64,000 bases of DNA, taken from NCBI GenBank assembly GCA_000727475.1, contig KL647300.1:3046724-3110723 (forward strand). The letters are read 5' to 3'. Shown piece after piece: positions 12,981 to 26,500 of this stretch. Source of the stretch: Sarcocystis neurona. Taxonomy: Eukaryota; Apicomplexa; Conoidasida; Eucoccidiorida; Sarcocystidae. The number at the start of each line of letters is the position of its first letter. Position 1 is the first letter of the stretch. The position numbers were made by a program, and so were the translations under genes. The notes under the pieces were generated by a model. The model made no database searches. It saw only the letters and a program-made list of their open reading frames with translations, and was not told the origin of the DNA.

Positions 12981-13553
12981 ATGTGCGACAGGTGCAACAG
13001 CAGAATAAGAGTTCTGCCGACAGCAGCTGCTGCCTCCTCAAGCAAGTTGCAGGCTCCCGCTGGTGTCAGCACCGTAACACCAAGACGCAGAGGTGTTGCT
13101 GCGGCGACCTTCGACAGCCAAAGCAGCACGCGCAAAAGAGCGGCAGCAGCAGGAGCAGCAGCAGCTTCAAGAGCGGTGGCAGCAGCAGTAGCTGCAGCTG
13201 CTGCAACACACCAGGTGCAGTCACCGGAAGGAACAGCAGAACGTAAGAAAAAGACAACACGGCCAGGGACGGCATCGCAAGATAGAAAGGGAAAATCTTC
13301 GCGGCGAACTACAACACAGTCACCTGCCGCAGTCGCGCGCTCTGTAACGGCCACACACCTCACGCCTGCAGCAGCAGTGCTTTCCTCCACCGCAACGCGA
13401 CTGTCCACACACGCGAGAAACATCACTTCTGCCACGCCTGCTGTGAATTCTCTTCAGCGGCGCACTTCGAAGTCATCAACACAGCAGCACGGGCAGCAGC
13501 CGTTTCGACCGTTCAAGTGCAAACACGCACGCAGACCCCGCAGCAGCACTTGA
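12981..13553 (+). CDS. Hypothetical Ala/Ser/Arg-rich protein, possibly one exon of a larger gene
   Basis: No family is recognised. The frame starts at an ATG (MCDRCNSRIR) and runs 190 codons to TGA. The triplet runs are in the GCA/CAG/AGC orientation on this strand, which in Eimeria coding regions gives Ala, Gln and Ser tracts; here an Ala-rich block lies at residues 50-75, followed by a basic Ser/Thr/Lys stretch. The opposite strand is also open (12797-13435) but gives a Leu/Val/Cys-rich product, as expected for antisense of such a gene. Weak points are the absence of a conserved motif and of clear flanking splice sites. A CPVC-type pair (YQCPVCDKRS) at about 13930-13960 could belong to a later exon. 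Confidence 0.3.
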   Translation: MCDRCNSRIRVLPTAAAASSSKLQAPAGVSTVTPRRRGVAAATFDSQSSTRKRAAAAGAAAASRAVAAAVAAAAATHQVQSPEGTAERKKKTTRPGTASQDRKGKSSRRTTTQSPAAVARSVTATHLTPAAAVLSSTATRLSTHARNITSATPAVNSLQRRTSKSSTQQHGQQPFRPFKCKHARRPRSST

Positions 13554-14134
13554 CGATGAGCCAGAAGCAGACGAAGCCGTGCCGGAGGCAGCACATACGT
13601 TCTGTTCGTACAAGACGAACAGCTACGCACACGACTTCTTTTTACGTTCATATGTACATATATATGTGTAAACGTGCAATGCTCGAACAGCAGCAGTGAA
13701 GCACTTTCCGCGATAGAAGAGCAGCGAAAAGCAGCAGTTTCACCGCCAGCAGCAGGCGGTGAACGGTAGAAGCTGTGCGCGTTCACAGCAGGTTTCGCAG
13801 CAACAGCGACAACCAGCAGATATGCATCGGCGGCAGCTCCTCCTCCGCAGCAGGGGAGACAATGTCACAGAAAAAAACGAGAAGTTACGAAGCTGAGAGG
13901 GACACGTGTGTCAGCAGAAGCAGCTGCTGTATACCAGTGTCCCGTCTGCGACAAACGATCTGTGGGGCAACGTGGGCAAGCAGCAGCAAGAAGACTGGGA
14001 GAGAAGCTAGCAAATGCGCAAGCACCACACCAGTTGATTGAAACACAAGGGACGTGCAACGGCATTTACAGCTCCCTGCTTCCCGAATTTACGAGTAAAT
14101 GTATGTGTACTCTTTCAAATGCCCGTACATGTAC

Positions 14135-14170
<36 letters not shown>

Positions 14171-16800
14171 GTATATCATATATATATACATAAATGTATG
14201 TATGTCACATATACATATATATATATATGTTTATATATACACGTGAGGCGGGCCGTACATGTGTATATTGACGTAGAGGCACCTACACGTATGTAGGACT
14301 CAAATACGTTGGAGATGGCGTGCGTGTGTATATTAATATCCGTGCACCTCTATACGTGTACACAACACAGAGACACACACGTGGGTGTGTGGAGAGTAAG
14401 TCGCTTCTTCCTTGAAGCAAGCGAACGTACGCTGACATTACTGACATGCGCGCATGTGCTATTAAAAACGCAGGAAAGCACGCGTAGACAGTCAGAAGAA
14501 AAAACACAAAGGCGCATGTACGACCTCAAGGAGCTACAGAAAAGTGCAGGCATAGCCGTCTCCTAGTAAAGGCGTCGCGTGGGCCACAAGACAGCATCTG
14601 CTGCTGCTGTAGCTGCTGCTGTTGCTGCTGCTGTTGCTGCTGCTGTTGCTGCTTCTGTTGCTGCTGCTGTTGCTGCTGCTGCTGTTGCTGTCGCGCTACT
14701 TCTGCTGGCCTCTTCTTGTCGCAAGATGACTCGTACTGCGATAAGCCACGTGTCTAACGCGTGCCAGCCGGTAATGTGGCTGTGTTGTGTCACAGTTGAT
14801 ATAACTCCAGAACCTGGAACCAGCGAATGAAACTACTTCCTATTCTGCAGTTCGTTCGCTGCTCGCTGCGCGCGCTGAAGCTACCACGCCTGACTTTGAC
14901 AGTTGCTGCCGCTGTCCTGCTGTCGCTTCTGCTGCTGGATTACCCGCACAGTCTTGTGCTGCTTGTGGACTGCTGCAGGGGTGCACCCTGCTAGATATTG
15001 CTTCTCTTGCTGCTGCTGAGAAATCGACGATTGCGAGCGTGCGGCTACTCATTTGCTCCCTTGTTGCGTCTGTTGCTACGGCTACCCCGCTGGTCCCTTG
15101 CTGCTAATGCCGCCCAGTTGATCCTGCTGCTGCTGCGGTCCTGCTGCTACTGCTCCTGTGGGTGTTCTCAAGGGGACAACACAGACGGATCTCCCAGGAG
15201 ACTCAGTAACCCTCTCCAGTGCCGCTATCACTCCACACGCAACAGACTGCCCCATTTCACTCACTTTTATATTCGTTAAACGCTGGTATGCGAGAGCGTC
15301 CTCTATTTGTTTGAGTACAATCACCACAGCAGCAATGACCACACGCAGGAGGACGGCAACGAAGGGAAGAATGGAGGAGAGACCGGAAAAGGGACAGAAT
15401 GAACACAAGAAAAAGGGATTGGCTTAGGAGAAGGCGAACAAGATGACTGTGCGGAACAACGGCCACAATGGACGGGAGAGTAAAGCGCAATGGAAGTGTG
15501 ACGGGAAGGAAAAACAGTGAAGCAGAGAGGAAGACGAACGGCGAAACTGAAAGAAACTGGGAAGGAGGAGGGAGTAGAAAATCGGAGGGGAGGGGAGGGG
15601 AGAGAGACAAACACGAGATGACGATGTAGAAACGAGTTTTTTAGTGGACAGTTGAGAGCTGTTCTCACAAGCACGGTGTCTTGTTTTACGTTAGTGATAT
15701 TTTCAACACTGCTTACTTGTGCGGTAACGGTCAGCGAGAGACGATGAAGAGGGACCCCCTCTACACTGCAAAGTCGGGACCTCTTTCCTACTGAGCCACT
15801 GACTGCTGCTTGAATCTGTCACGGTGGAAGTGTGATTCTGTTACTTGTAGCCCACTGCGATACGGTGAAGTCAACGTCCCTGCTGGTGCTGCTGCTGCTC
15901 CACAGTGCGGTTGGATGTGCTACCGCGCGTGCGCCTCCTACTACTGCTGTGCCTGAGAAAGGCCCGCGCTGCTTGTGCCACTGCGGCCGTGGAAACTGCT
16001 GCTCTTCACGATACTTCTTGCTTCTGCGTAGTGCTGGTGTGACCACCGTCAGAGCGGCTCCCCTTCTGCTTATTTTTTCTATTATAAACGCTGGTGTTCT
16101 GGCCGGTTTCGTTCTTCACGCAGCTTCTGTTGCTGGTGCTGGTGATACTGTGACTCCTGTTGTACCTGCTCTGCGTCTTTTTTTCCTGCTGCTTCTGTTG
16201 CTGCTACTGCATGCGTTGCCTGGGCGTCTGCGCTGAGATCCACTGCTGTTCCGCCGACGTTCACCAGTCACGTCGCGGACGTCCTCCTCAGCACTTCACT
16301 GTGCTCTGTATTGCCCCGCCTGTCAGGTGGTGTTGCTATTATTACCAGCGCTTTACTTTTTCTCACGTAGCACTGCTGAGTACCACTACTGAAACGGCTG
16401 CTTGCAGCACCACTGGTAACGGATATCACTGCTAGCAGAAGCACTGATGCTGGTGCTGCGACTGCCGGTGTTCTCGTGCTAGCGTCGTTCTCTCTGGACG
16501 GTGCCTGTTCTGCCCAGTCTACTCTTGGACCTGCTGCTGCTTAGTTGTTGATGGGGTGCCGCTGCGGAAGGATGCTCCTTCTACGTCACCTTCCGCTCAT
16601 GTTCCTGCTAGCTGCTTTACTGCTTCTGCTTCATCACCAGCCATTGCTGCGGCTGCGCGCCGTACTTGAAGACGGCGACAGCTCCTGCCGTCGCGTTTTT
16701 CACCCTCCACTTCGTTCCTGAGAACATGCGGCGTTCTCGCGTCTTCCGCTGTCACCTAATGCGCTGTGGGTTTCCCTTCAGGACGTCTGATTATGCTGAA
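13554..16800. other. Triplet-rich segment without a resolved gene
   Basis: CAG runs switch to CTG runs near 14.6 kb, so any coding strand would also switch. Open frames exist on both strands, including + 15832-16236 (hydrophobic) and - 15257-15674. None has a recognisable domain. TA-rich microsatellites fill 14130-14240. A short frame near 16500-16680 with VDGVPLRKDAPSTS could be an exon but has no partner. Confidence 0.35.
14597..14692. repeat. Interrupted (CTG)n triplet tract
   Basis: About 32 triplets, CTG interrupted by GTT, GTA and CTT. Read on + it would give Ala/Val, on - Gln/Ala/Ser. It is the cleanest member of the triplet-repeat class found throughout the R-type segments of this window. 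Confidence 0.9.
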
Positions 16801-17490
16801 TAGTGCATGGGCTGCAATGTAAACGTCAGTTCTCTGCCAGGAGCCCAGTGTGCGTAACCATTCCACTGCGCTGTGAGATACTCCACCTTTGGATACTTTC
16901 GAAACGGCTTAAATGTACAAAGACGCTACACATTTCATCTTCACCACGAAAAGGTTAGACTAGTGTGCTATATGCTATGAAAGATCCTTCCTGAAAAGGA
17001 CATGAATAGATGTAATTTTCCATTAACACCCATGCAGCACTGCAACGTGTGCCACAACTTCACTCGGTGCGAAGGAATTACCGCTGAACGGTAAGGGCTG
17101 TTTTACACATGCGTCACGATACGCTACATTCGTTAGCAATTCCGTTCAGCATGACAGAGGTACGACGTCACGCACGATAAAGTTCTCGAGTAGTAGTACA
17201 CAGCGTCGAGAGTACAACTAGGCATGTAGGGAGAGATGCACATATATAGGTAAACACACAACGGATGAACAAACCTATGTACGGCCGCAGTGTCCCCGGT
17301 GAGAGTACTCATTCAGTTGTCAGTAGTATCCATCGATCTGCTATCTACAACTCAGCTAACAAGTATTCAGCTGTTATCTGAAACCTCTAGCAGACGAATC
17401 CCTACTATTAAGGCGCCCACCTCACCGCTTTCACTATGGCTATATATATATATATATATACACACATATTTGTACATGCACCTTCACTAG

Positions 17491-18138
17491 AAGCCACAGT
17501 GTGCATACGTGCGTGCAACATATTCCCTCGCAAACTTTTCATCTGGGCGTCCTTGCAAGGAGTATGTGCGTATGCACAAGACAACTGGCTACTTCAAGAG
17601 ACTGCTGAATGACATGAAACAGCATCAAGAAGCTTTTAAACAACGCCGAACACTTGTCATTTAGGACACGAGAGCCGTGTTTGTAAGTCTGCGTCATTGC
17701 GGCCAGCCTCGGCAGCGCACAAACTAGTTCAGTGGAACAGAGAACATACGGCTGCTGCGCCTTGTACCACGGTTGCTGTACGGTACGCTGCTCCTCCTGA
17801 TGCGACTGCGGTCGTGTTAAGAATTTTTACCTCGATGTCCACCTTCTGCTTCGTCGACCAGGAATATGGAGCAGCTCCCTTGTTAGCGCCGCTCCTGCAC
17901 AACATTCGTTTGCTTCGAATTGGTTCTGCTACGTACGTACGTGTGTATATATATGCCTGCACGTTTTGAGTTCTGTTCTTTCACGTATATACGTATGTAT
18001 TTGTCCATGTTACCACACACGTATGCTGGGCAATAATCGTGGTCATAATCCCGCTACCTACGTAGCATCTGCGCGCAGATTCGTCCACAAGAGTACAGAG
18101 CAGATGTCACCGTGAGCTTGGAAGAGATCTCCTTCTTG
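17491..18138 (+). CDS. Candidate short exons of unidentified gene(s)
   Basis: Two pieces look protein-like. From 17491 or 17500 to the stop at 17662-17664 a frame reads GRPCKEYVRMHKTTGYFKRL, with a Lys/Gln/Arg-rich end that resembles a terminal exon; it is preceded by CACTAG and CCACAG acceptors. At 18079-18138 a 60-nt frame reads IRPQEYRADVTVSLEEISFL between GCGCGCAG and a GTAAGA donor, phase 0 at both ends. They cannot both belong to one gene, because the first has a stop. An alternative frame across the first piece ends at a perfect GTAAGT donor (17681). No family is recognised. Confidence 0.25.
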
Positions 18139-18581
18139 GTAAGACACTGGGTGCGAACAATCGAGCTCTTTCGAGTAGTCTCAGGTCGGAACACCACCGT
18201 GAGGACGGTTCACAAGAACCTTCGACGGCTGCAGGTGTCCTCTTCGTGCCTCGCATTATTAGTAGAACACGAGTTTCAACAGCTTGTGTTTTCCCAAATC
18301 TTGCGTCTAGCAGGCAGACTGCACAGCATTCGACCGCTACAAATCGTGTCGGCAAAATACTCAGTATGCTCGCAGAAACCCGCCACCGCAGCTAGGCTGC
18401 TAAGTGGTATACCTTTTTATTGAAAAGAGCTTATCAAAGGTGTCCTTGGTGGAGAGCAGCCGCATGCAACTAAAGCCACAAATCCTATGAACTCTTCTAC
18501 TCTCATTTCTTGTGCAATGTCTCTCCGTCGTCATATGAAGCATTTCCACTTTGAAGTCAAGACCGTTACTATTATTGCTAA

Positions 18582-19048
18582 TTGTGGAAGAGTATACTCT
18601 CCGGCATAATCAACAGGATCGTCGACGATATAGTCGGAGACGTGCGCGTGACAAACGTTTCACTTGGTTCCCCCTGCCATGTGGACTCGCTGAACAAGCC
18701 TATAAAATCTAGGATTTTTTATCTAATAGCAGTACTACTACCAGCATTTCTAATCGTACTGATGCTGTGGGTGCGACTGCTGCTGGGGCTGCTGTCACGA
18801 ACAGTCCTACCTTTCGTACTTGTCCCATTACACGTATTACTCGTGCTACTAACACTCATCCATTCTCGGTTGGCTTCACATATTCCCCATTTGTAGAAGC
18901 TACACACTGATTTTCTGTCCTGTCGACAGGGATCACGATGGAGTGTGTAGGAGTTCACGTATCCCCCCCTGCTAGGAACTACGAACAGGTTAACCGCCTT
19001 CTCGACAGGCACCACGATGGAAAGTGTAGATGACTCCATCCCCTGCAT
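18582..19048. other. Stretch open on both strands, unresolved
   Basis: On + a 104-codon frame reads IVDDIVGDVRVTNVSLGSPC and then becomes hydrophobic. On - a frame of similar length (19048 to 18719) reads MESSTLSIVVPVEKAVNL, followed by two related blocks, one coding YTLHRDPCRQDR. The DNA contains two diverged copies of a block with ACACT-CCATCGTG and CTGTCGACAGG (about 18905-18955 and 18985-19035), which accounts for the similarity. I cannot choose a strand. Confidence 0.2.
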
Positions 19049-20138
19049 CCACAGCGCAGGATGCGTAGGAACCTACTGCCACCTAAACTCGGCAGGACGC
19101 TGAAAGTATTTACAAATCTACTCTGCGAGAGACGCAGAATTCGTCTGTAGAACGAACACTATTTCAGTGTCGTCCTGCTCAGCATAAAAGAGCCCTACCG
19201 AAAGTACATCTTCGCTTCGTTGAATCCGACATTAGTTACAACACATGCGAATATATTTTTTTACTGTGCTGGAAGGTATGTATCTGCACCGGTGGTTGTA
19301 CTGAGTGGCGTTGTGTTCTGAAGTAAAGTACCAGGAGTGCCACCTTGGCTGTCGTATACTGACTTTTAGAGTTATCACAGCACAGTTCTGCGTCCTTGTA
19401 AGTGCAAGTGAAGCTGGTTTTGAGTACATGTAAGGGCTCACCTTCGTTTCCTTGCAGACTCAAACAGATGGGCGTGTAACTCTGAAATTCTCAGCTCCAT
19501 GCAGGCACGTACCATTTCGGATAAACCCGTTTACATATTTGAAAAAGATTATTTCGACAAATCGTGTGCGCTGAACTACTAGCCACCGCACACAAAACTG
19601 CCCTCAAGGGCGTTTATATAGAAGCAGTGTATCAACGATACACGAGAATGAAACTATACTGCACAGGTCGGTGCGGAGAATTTAGCTCTGCTTTGAACTT
19701 CGACAAACGCGCTTGCGGTTGCGAACGCAACAATGTACCTTGAGTGCATTTTATTTCACATGGTTTATGGACGCATTTTCTCCGATGCAACAAGGTCTTC
19801 AAGAATACATTAGTGTAGGCGCGTCCTAAAGGGCCTTGTCCCGTCTATTCATAACAAATGACAGCTGGACAGCAGTTCACACATTAAAGCGCTGCGCGTA
19901 TACATGCTCACGCACACACGTATAAGCACACCCATATCTGCGCACTCAAGGTGTGTGACACTGGTTTGAAAGTGCATATTTCCACACCTTGAATGTAGAC
20001 AAATCAGCGTCGTGGACCTTTTTTTGCTGGTAACTCTAGACCTTGACGGCGATTTATAGTGAGAGGTAAATGTGCAGGTTGATGGAATTACAGTGACATA
20101 CGTAGAGAGATACACACAGAGGTAGGTAAACGGGTACA

Positions 20139-20183
20139 CAGATAGATATATAGATAGATAAGTAGATAGATAGATAGATAGAA
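20139..20183. repeat. (GATA)n-like microsatellite
   Basis: Imperfect AGAT/AGATAG units, including five perfect TAGA in a row at 20162-20183. No gene covers it. Confidence 0.8.
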
Positions 20184-20559
20184 ACATATATACGTACATA
20201 GGTAGATGCGTAGACGGACGCTTATAGAGAGTGTGAACAGAAACTCACGGGGGGCTGTTCAGAACTGTGAGTCTTCACGCAACTGCAATTCCGTTTCACG
20301 TGTCGCACTGCTTATTTTTTCACGGGTAGAAAGAGGCAATTAAACCACGCAGTATACGCACGTTCGCACAGTGATGTCCCCAACTCTCTTTTCACCACCC
20401 TCACTACACTCCTGCTCTAGACCATCTACATACGTACATAGATATATATATATATATATATGGACAAAGGAGTACAAGAAAGTGATATTACGAGTTCCTC
20501 ATGCGCGTAGTTGTACAAATGCTTGTCTAAACAATTTAGTGGCCAGAGATTCCCGCAAC

Positions 20560-23500
20560 ATGGCACCTACGCTCCTTCTGAAATTTGTTGCCTACGTTCG
20601 GAGGGCCCAGGTTAACGCTGCGGGCAAATACGCCGAAAAAAATTTGAAGTGGAAAGCTGGGGAGCTGCTTGTACGACTGTATTACCTACGTACAGGGGCG
20701 AGCCATGATGGTGTTCCTTTCTCTGTGTCAGCACACACACGCACTTTGAATATTGAATTCCACAACACTGGAATCCGAATCCGACTGATTGAACTGAGCA
20801 ATTCATATAGTAAAGGCACGTTAACTACCCCGCGTTGTGTAATAACATTCTGATTACGGAGGGAAATGGTTTCATGACTTCGGTCACAGGACAAAGCGTT
20901 GCGTTAGTGCTCGACCCGCCTCTAGCGGACAAATGAAATGCTCACTTCGTAAGTGTTTTCCTCTCGTATGTTAATCGGGCGTGTATATTTCTGTCCCCCG
21001 CTTTAATCTGTACAACACGCAACGCGCTGGATTCTTTTCCTAGTGCAGTGTCGCTTGGTTCTTCCGCGTCCTTCTACCACGTGCGGATCATTTCTACCTG
21101 CTCATACTAGCGCATATCATTCGCTAAAAGCAAGAATTTCGTCAGCATGCGTGACCGGAGGTGATAATCGTCGAGGGCGTGCTCCTTTCTGGCAGCGTGC
21201 GCAAGTGTTCGTACGCAGGGGATTTGCTGCCTCACAATTCCGTTCTTATATGCGCACCAGGCTTCCATGCGCCAGTTTCTCAGTCGGAATCGAGGTTTAA
21301 GTAAACCTCAGCCAACATCATTTCCATTCCTATCTTTGTTGAGAACTAAAGGATGTCTAGAGAGATCGCCATAATGTATTGTGATTTTCTTCTGCACGGT
21401 AGTACGCGCACGACCAAGTAGATTTATACATATATACAATATACACCTCATTCCATTCGTGTATTAAGGAAGCACTGAAGAACATGAAAATAAGTTCTTC
21501 CAAATAAAGTGCCCGTGTGCGCCGCCCCACAGTTCTTGCAAGACGGAGTTGCTCGCGTCTGGACGCAGCCCCAGTACATGTAGTGGGTAAGGTTATAGTT
21601 GTTCTGTATGCAAAAAGCTCTGTTACACCGGCTGCCACGATCGGAAGTGCAATTCCAGCGCTAGAGTAGAGACTCGTCTGATGCGTGCAAACAAGTATAC
21701 AAGCCTATTGAAGCATGTAGTGCTACAAGCGTGTCCGCATCAGTGGGTACAAATAAACAATCGCGCCCTGCATGTGGAAGTCACATGCATCTTGAAATGA
21801 AGCCAGATAGCCTGGTTGGCGAAGCCAGTTTCGCACAATCTGAACAAAATGGGCGCCGAGGCGAATGTGCCTATACGTAGTACGTATGTCTGCAGGCGCG
21901 CCCACCTGTGAATGCTTCTCGATCATTGGAAAAAGCCCTATTGTGCGGCCACCAACCGTGTGGAAGGGCACACCACTGTCTGAATTCTTAGCCTGTGTAC
22001 ATCTGTCGTTTCCCTCTGTATCATCCTCCTCACTGTCTATCGCATGCTACTTCTGTTCTTCGCCCTTTTTCACGCCCACCCCTCAGTCAGTCTTGCTTGT
22101 CGAGACCACTAATATGCGAGTTGTCTCCGTGCGTGCAGTCGGGTGCGTGTCAACAGAGCTTCGCGGTATAATCGTATCATCTCAACGGTGTTCAGAAACT
22201 TTGGAACGTGTGGGGTGACGGTTCCCTGCACGTGTATAACATGGTTACTAACATGTGTGTGCACATATATGTACGTGCGGAGGCGCACGTGTGTTAACGC
22301 TTTACCATGACAATCAAGAGATTTTTTCTACTACACCAGCGTATATCGGTTCCTCTTCAGTTGTGTATCTAAGCGTTTCACCCCAAAAGATTGTTCTACT
22401 ACACACGCGTTTATCGGTTCCTCTTCAGTTGTGTATCTAAGCGTTTCCCGCCAAAAAATTGTTCTACTACACATGCGTATATCGGTTCCCCTTCAGTTGT
22501 GTATCTAAGCGTTTCCCCCATAAGATTGTTCTACTACACACGAGTATATCGGTTCCCCCTCAGTTGTGTATCTAAGCGTTTCCCCCAAAAGATCGTTCTA
22601 CTACACACGAGTATATCGGTTCCTCTTCAGTTGCGTATCTAAGCGCTTCCTCCCGTGCCAGAAGCAGTCAGTCCGCCATTTAAAATCGTGTCTGCCGTCT
22701 ACGCTCTTCTGGGTGACTGCGAGCGTGGTACGCGTAGCGCTTCGTGTTCAGTACCTGAACATCGCAGGTCTTATCGTATAAAAGCGTAACAAGGTAGAGA
22801 AGATGAATAAATACAGCCTGACGAACGTGGATGTGGCTTGCCAGCATGCGCTACAAGTGCTGCTGAAACCGAGATATTTCTGTGAGGAAAAAAGACGTAG
22901 GAGAAAACTAGTCCATCTCCTGGCCAGTACAACCGAACGACTACAATACGCAGACGCCCACGCACATACGAGTTGCAGGAAGAAGTATTGTCGAATATTG
23001 TTCAGGCGACAACCTATGACCCTATTAATTTGATGTGTTCGCCGCTCGTAACAGCCGCGCGAACAGCGGGACTGACGTACAGAACTGCGTGTTAGTCCTG
23101 GTTCACCCGCGAAACCACTTGCAACTGCAATGTTTACGCTCATGTACATAGATTACTAAAATCTTATTGGGAGACAAAGCAAGGGGCTAAAAACCACATG
23201 TGTGGTCTTAGCGGAGGAGCCGAAGGGGAGTCTCGGTCCTGCACTCCTCCTGCCTTTCAAGGATGCGTGTGCCCAAACGTTGCCTCTATAAAGGCAACGG
23301 TTGTCTCTCAGCTTGCTGTTGTTATGCCGTGCACCACAGTTTGAATGGGCAGCTTATAGCGGGTTGACCGAAGCAGTGAGTGCATGTCAATACTTCCGTG
23401 CGCGGGCTACTCTGAGGAGAAATACTTCAGAAATATTCTTGTACGTAAAGAGTGCGTTCAGAAGCACAGATGTTGATGGCCTTTTGACAACTATCTTATA

Positions 23501-26500
23501 AAACCTTACCCTGCCATGAAACGCGTGCGTGGAAATTGGCGTGTGCGTTTGTTCAAGTATGGAGAGCCAGGAAGATTTCCACGTTACCGGGTAGTTCGCA
23601 GATTCTTAATCGCCCTGCTAATTCAGCACTGAGATCTCCACTGTTTCTGAAACATCGCTTCATGAACTATGTAAAAATATAACCAGATACGAACCGCAAA
23701 CGGAATACATCTAGTCTTCTTGCGTACGGAGATCTGTACAAACGGTATAGGGCGTGACGAGTTCACACATCTGGTCCATCAGTACAGGGAGCCGAAAAAA
23801 AAACATATGTGCATACAAATGTGAAACGTTTTGACAGTGACTGGCTGCGTCTGTTCAATACAACGATTACGACCAAGTAATCTGTACAACTGTGGCGACT
23901 TGCTGCGAGCAGATCTGATTGAGCCATGGCTCTTGAACGCTGGGGACGCTCAAAAGCAAGCTCTGGTATCCGCTGCTGATTTTGTGGAAGGGAAGGCGAC
24001 ACCTGGTGTCATTCCAGCTCTGAAAAAAACTGTAAGCAGCATCTGTTGTTCTTTTACAGTATACCTGACCCATCCGAGGACCACCGGTTGCCTTCAATGA
24101 GACACACGGTAATCGGCAACTCAAACTGCTCTGCATGCTAGTCTTCTGCTTCCACGAACCTGTAGGTTAGACTAGCGGCTAAACTACTTTTTTAACAGGA
24201 GCTCACACTTCTGAATCTTCGTCCAAACACAGCGCGGCCACCGGCTTCTACTGTTGAGAAGTGCTGTCCGAGGCAGCTTGCAGCTTCCACTGTTAAAGAG
24301 GCGTCTACTCTCCGGGCACTCGGGGCTGCTTCTGCGAGGCGTCTTGTCAGCAGCCCCAAGACTTATGCGGCAGGGAAAAACTTTTTTTGTATGGAGAAGG
24401 AATCAACTTGGCCACACTTATTAGTAAATATGTAGCTGAGGACTTCTTGCGAATGTAACTCTGCCAGTCCATGTAACACACACATATGCGTGACGATGGT
24501 GGCTTGTTTCACGGGTAAAACGCAAGCAAGTACATGCTTGCTGCGTGCGTCTATAAAAGTGATATGGAAATGAGAGCGTGTACTGATTAATTGTTCAAGG
24601 AATACGGCTTGCTACGGCCCACGAGAACAGAATTTGTTAGTCTGGACCAGATGCAGCAGGCGAGTGAAAGGGCAAATATTTTGAGGCGGGAGCCTTCGAA
24701 AGGACGCTTCAAAAAGACGGCGGATCCTGTCAACTACTACAGCTTGAACCTCTGTCCGATTCGACAGGTCAGTAGTCATGTACTGTTGCTTTCGCTCACT
24801 GGATATACAATCCGTCCGCACTTTAATATACGCGTGAGTACCTGCGGAAGACCTTGTGTATCAGGTGCAGGAACAATCACATTTCCCTTTGACGTATTCA
24901 TCATTCTGCACTCGTATATGTGTTGATCTGTGCTGCATATGTAGCCCGGCACACGCATGTATCATTACGCGCCGTTGTGCTTACGCAGAGATGAATAGGC
25001 TTCACGTGTTGTTCACCACCAATCCACACATGTACACTGCATTTCTGCCTATATTCAAAAGCATCCTGCATGTGAATACATGTGTAATGTTGGACACCCC
25101 TTCGCGCCTCCGTGTCTAGAGGTACATTTTTATGTTACAAACGTCCACATACGTAATAATCCGAACTATGATGGCAGAGCGGCCCACCGGTCTCTGCAGT
25201 GGTTTCTGCATTCTCGTGCATACCATTTTTGTCGTGTGTGCCTGAGTTATACCGTCGATCATCTGTGTCATAACAACGCTCTCCTACCTTGACTACGAAA
25301 AAGGGCTCAACAAACTGCGCTTCATTCGTTATCTGGCAAATACAAACATACTCTGGAACGAATAGTGTGTTCTTTCTTCCTTGTTTCCCTCTGCTACGGG
25401 TAAGCAAAATATCTGCGAGTAGTTGATAACGCAGCTTACTGATGTGTCGTGCGAGGCAACCGGCTGGTGAGCAGTTGTCCCTTATGTTTATGCTTTGCCG
25501 CAGGCAACTTACGCGAAACTGTTGCACCCCGTCGCTCTGAATAAGTAAGCGTCAGACCATTGACACCACCTTCAGTCAAAAAGGGGCGCACGTTTCACTC
25601 ACGTAAAGATTTGCAGGGTTCCGTGTTCACGGTACGTAGGCAGCTCCATTCCCACAATGCTAGGCCTCTCGTCAACAAACTAGCAGCGTCGCAGGGGCCT
25701 ATATACTTGCGAACCTCTAAGAAAAAGAATCTGAGGTATCGTGTGACGCCAACAATCGATAGGGCACACAGACGCGTGTGCTTGAACGCCCATGTATTCT
25801 AGAGGCGACACTATTCATATGTAACAATGCTATTGCCTTCCCTTGTGCGTCACGTCGTGCTGCAGTATGCACGCGCAGATACCCAAACTTCCGGTTGAAT
25901 AGCTGGGGAAGAAATATGATTGCCGCTGCCACACGTATGCCTCCCGAACGTTGGCTCTACCCTTAATTATTCTGCTCACGCAGACTCGAAGACTGGCAAG
26001 TGACTGAGGGGACAGGCGAGCAGAAGGCACTTCTAGTCTCTACGTTCAACAGGTACGCGAAGACTCCTTTTTATCCCGTCAAGTTCCGCAAACGTGTGCA
26101 CATAAGTGTACAGGTCTATTTGTGCACCCGTGGGTCGCCAGAAGCAGCCGGGCTACATCAGGATGCAGGGGCGACCCGTCCTTTTTCCATCTCTTACGCT
26201 GATGCACGACTGATGCTTCACCCTTACGTACTGCATCGGCACGCTGTTTTGCCTGTGTTTGGTCAAACGTAAAGACGCACATGTGGACTACAGCTCCAAT
26301 CAGCTCACACAGAGTTGGACTCGTTTAGAGCACACTTAGAATAATGCGCGTCTGCGTCAGCCCCGGACAGGGTTGACACAAGTGTATGCAGACAAATCTA
26401 TGCTACTAAGAGATGCAAGACTTCCGCGTATACAGCGCTGTCAGCATCGTGTCGACAATAATGTATGCACCTCTACGAACGCTTCAATATAGGTGTACAA

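Noticed and set aside
22310..22655. Regular array of about 68 bp, considered as CRISPR
   Set aside because: The whole unit is repeated with no unique spacers, in a eukaryotic genome; it is a tandem satellite.
23278..23299. Perfect hairpin CGTTGCCT...AGGCAACG, checked as a tRNA or terminator
   Set aside because: Loop of six bases and no cloverleaf, T-loop or anticodon arm around it; rho-type terminators do not apply to this genome.
23340..23375. 36-nt frame FEWAAYSGLTEA between CCACAG and a perfect GTGAGT donor
   Set aside because: Attractive as an exon of the ten-exon gene, but its phase (0/0) does not fit exon 1 (ends phase 1) or exon 2 (starts phase 1).
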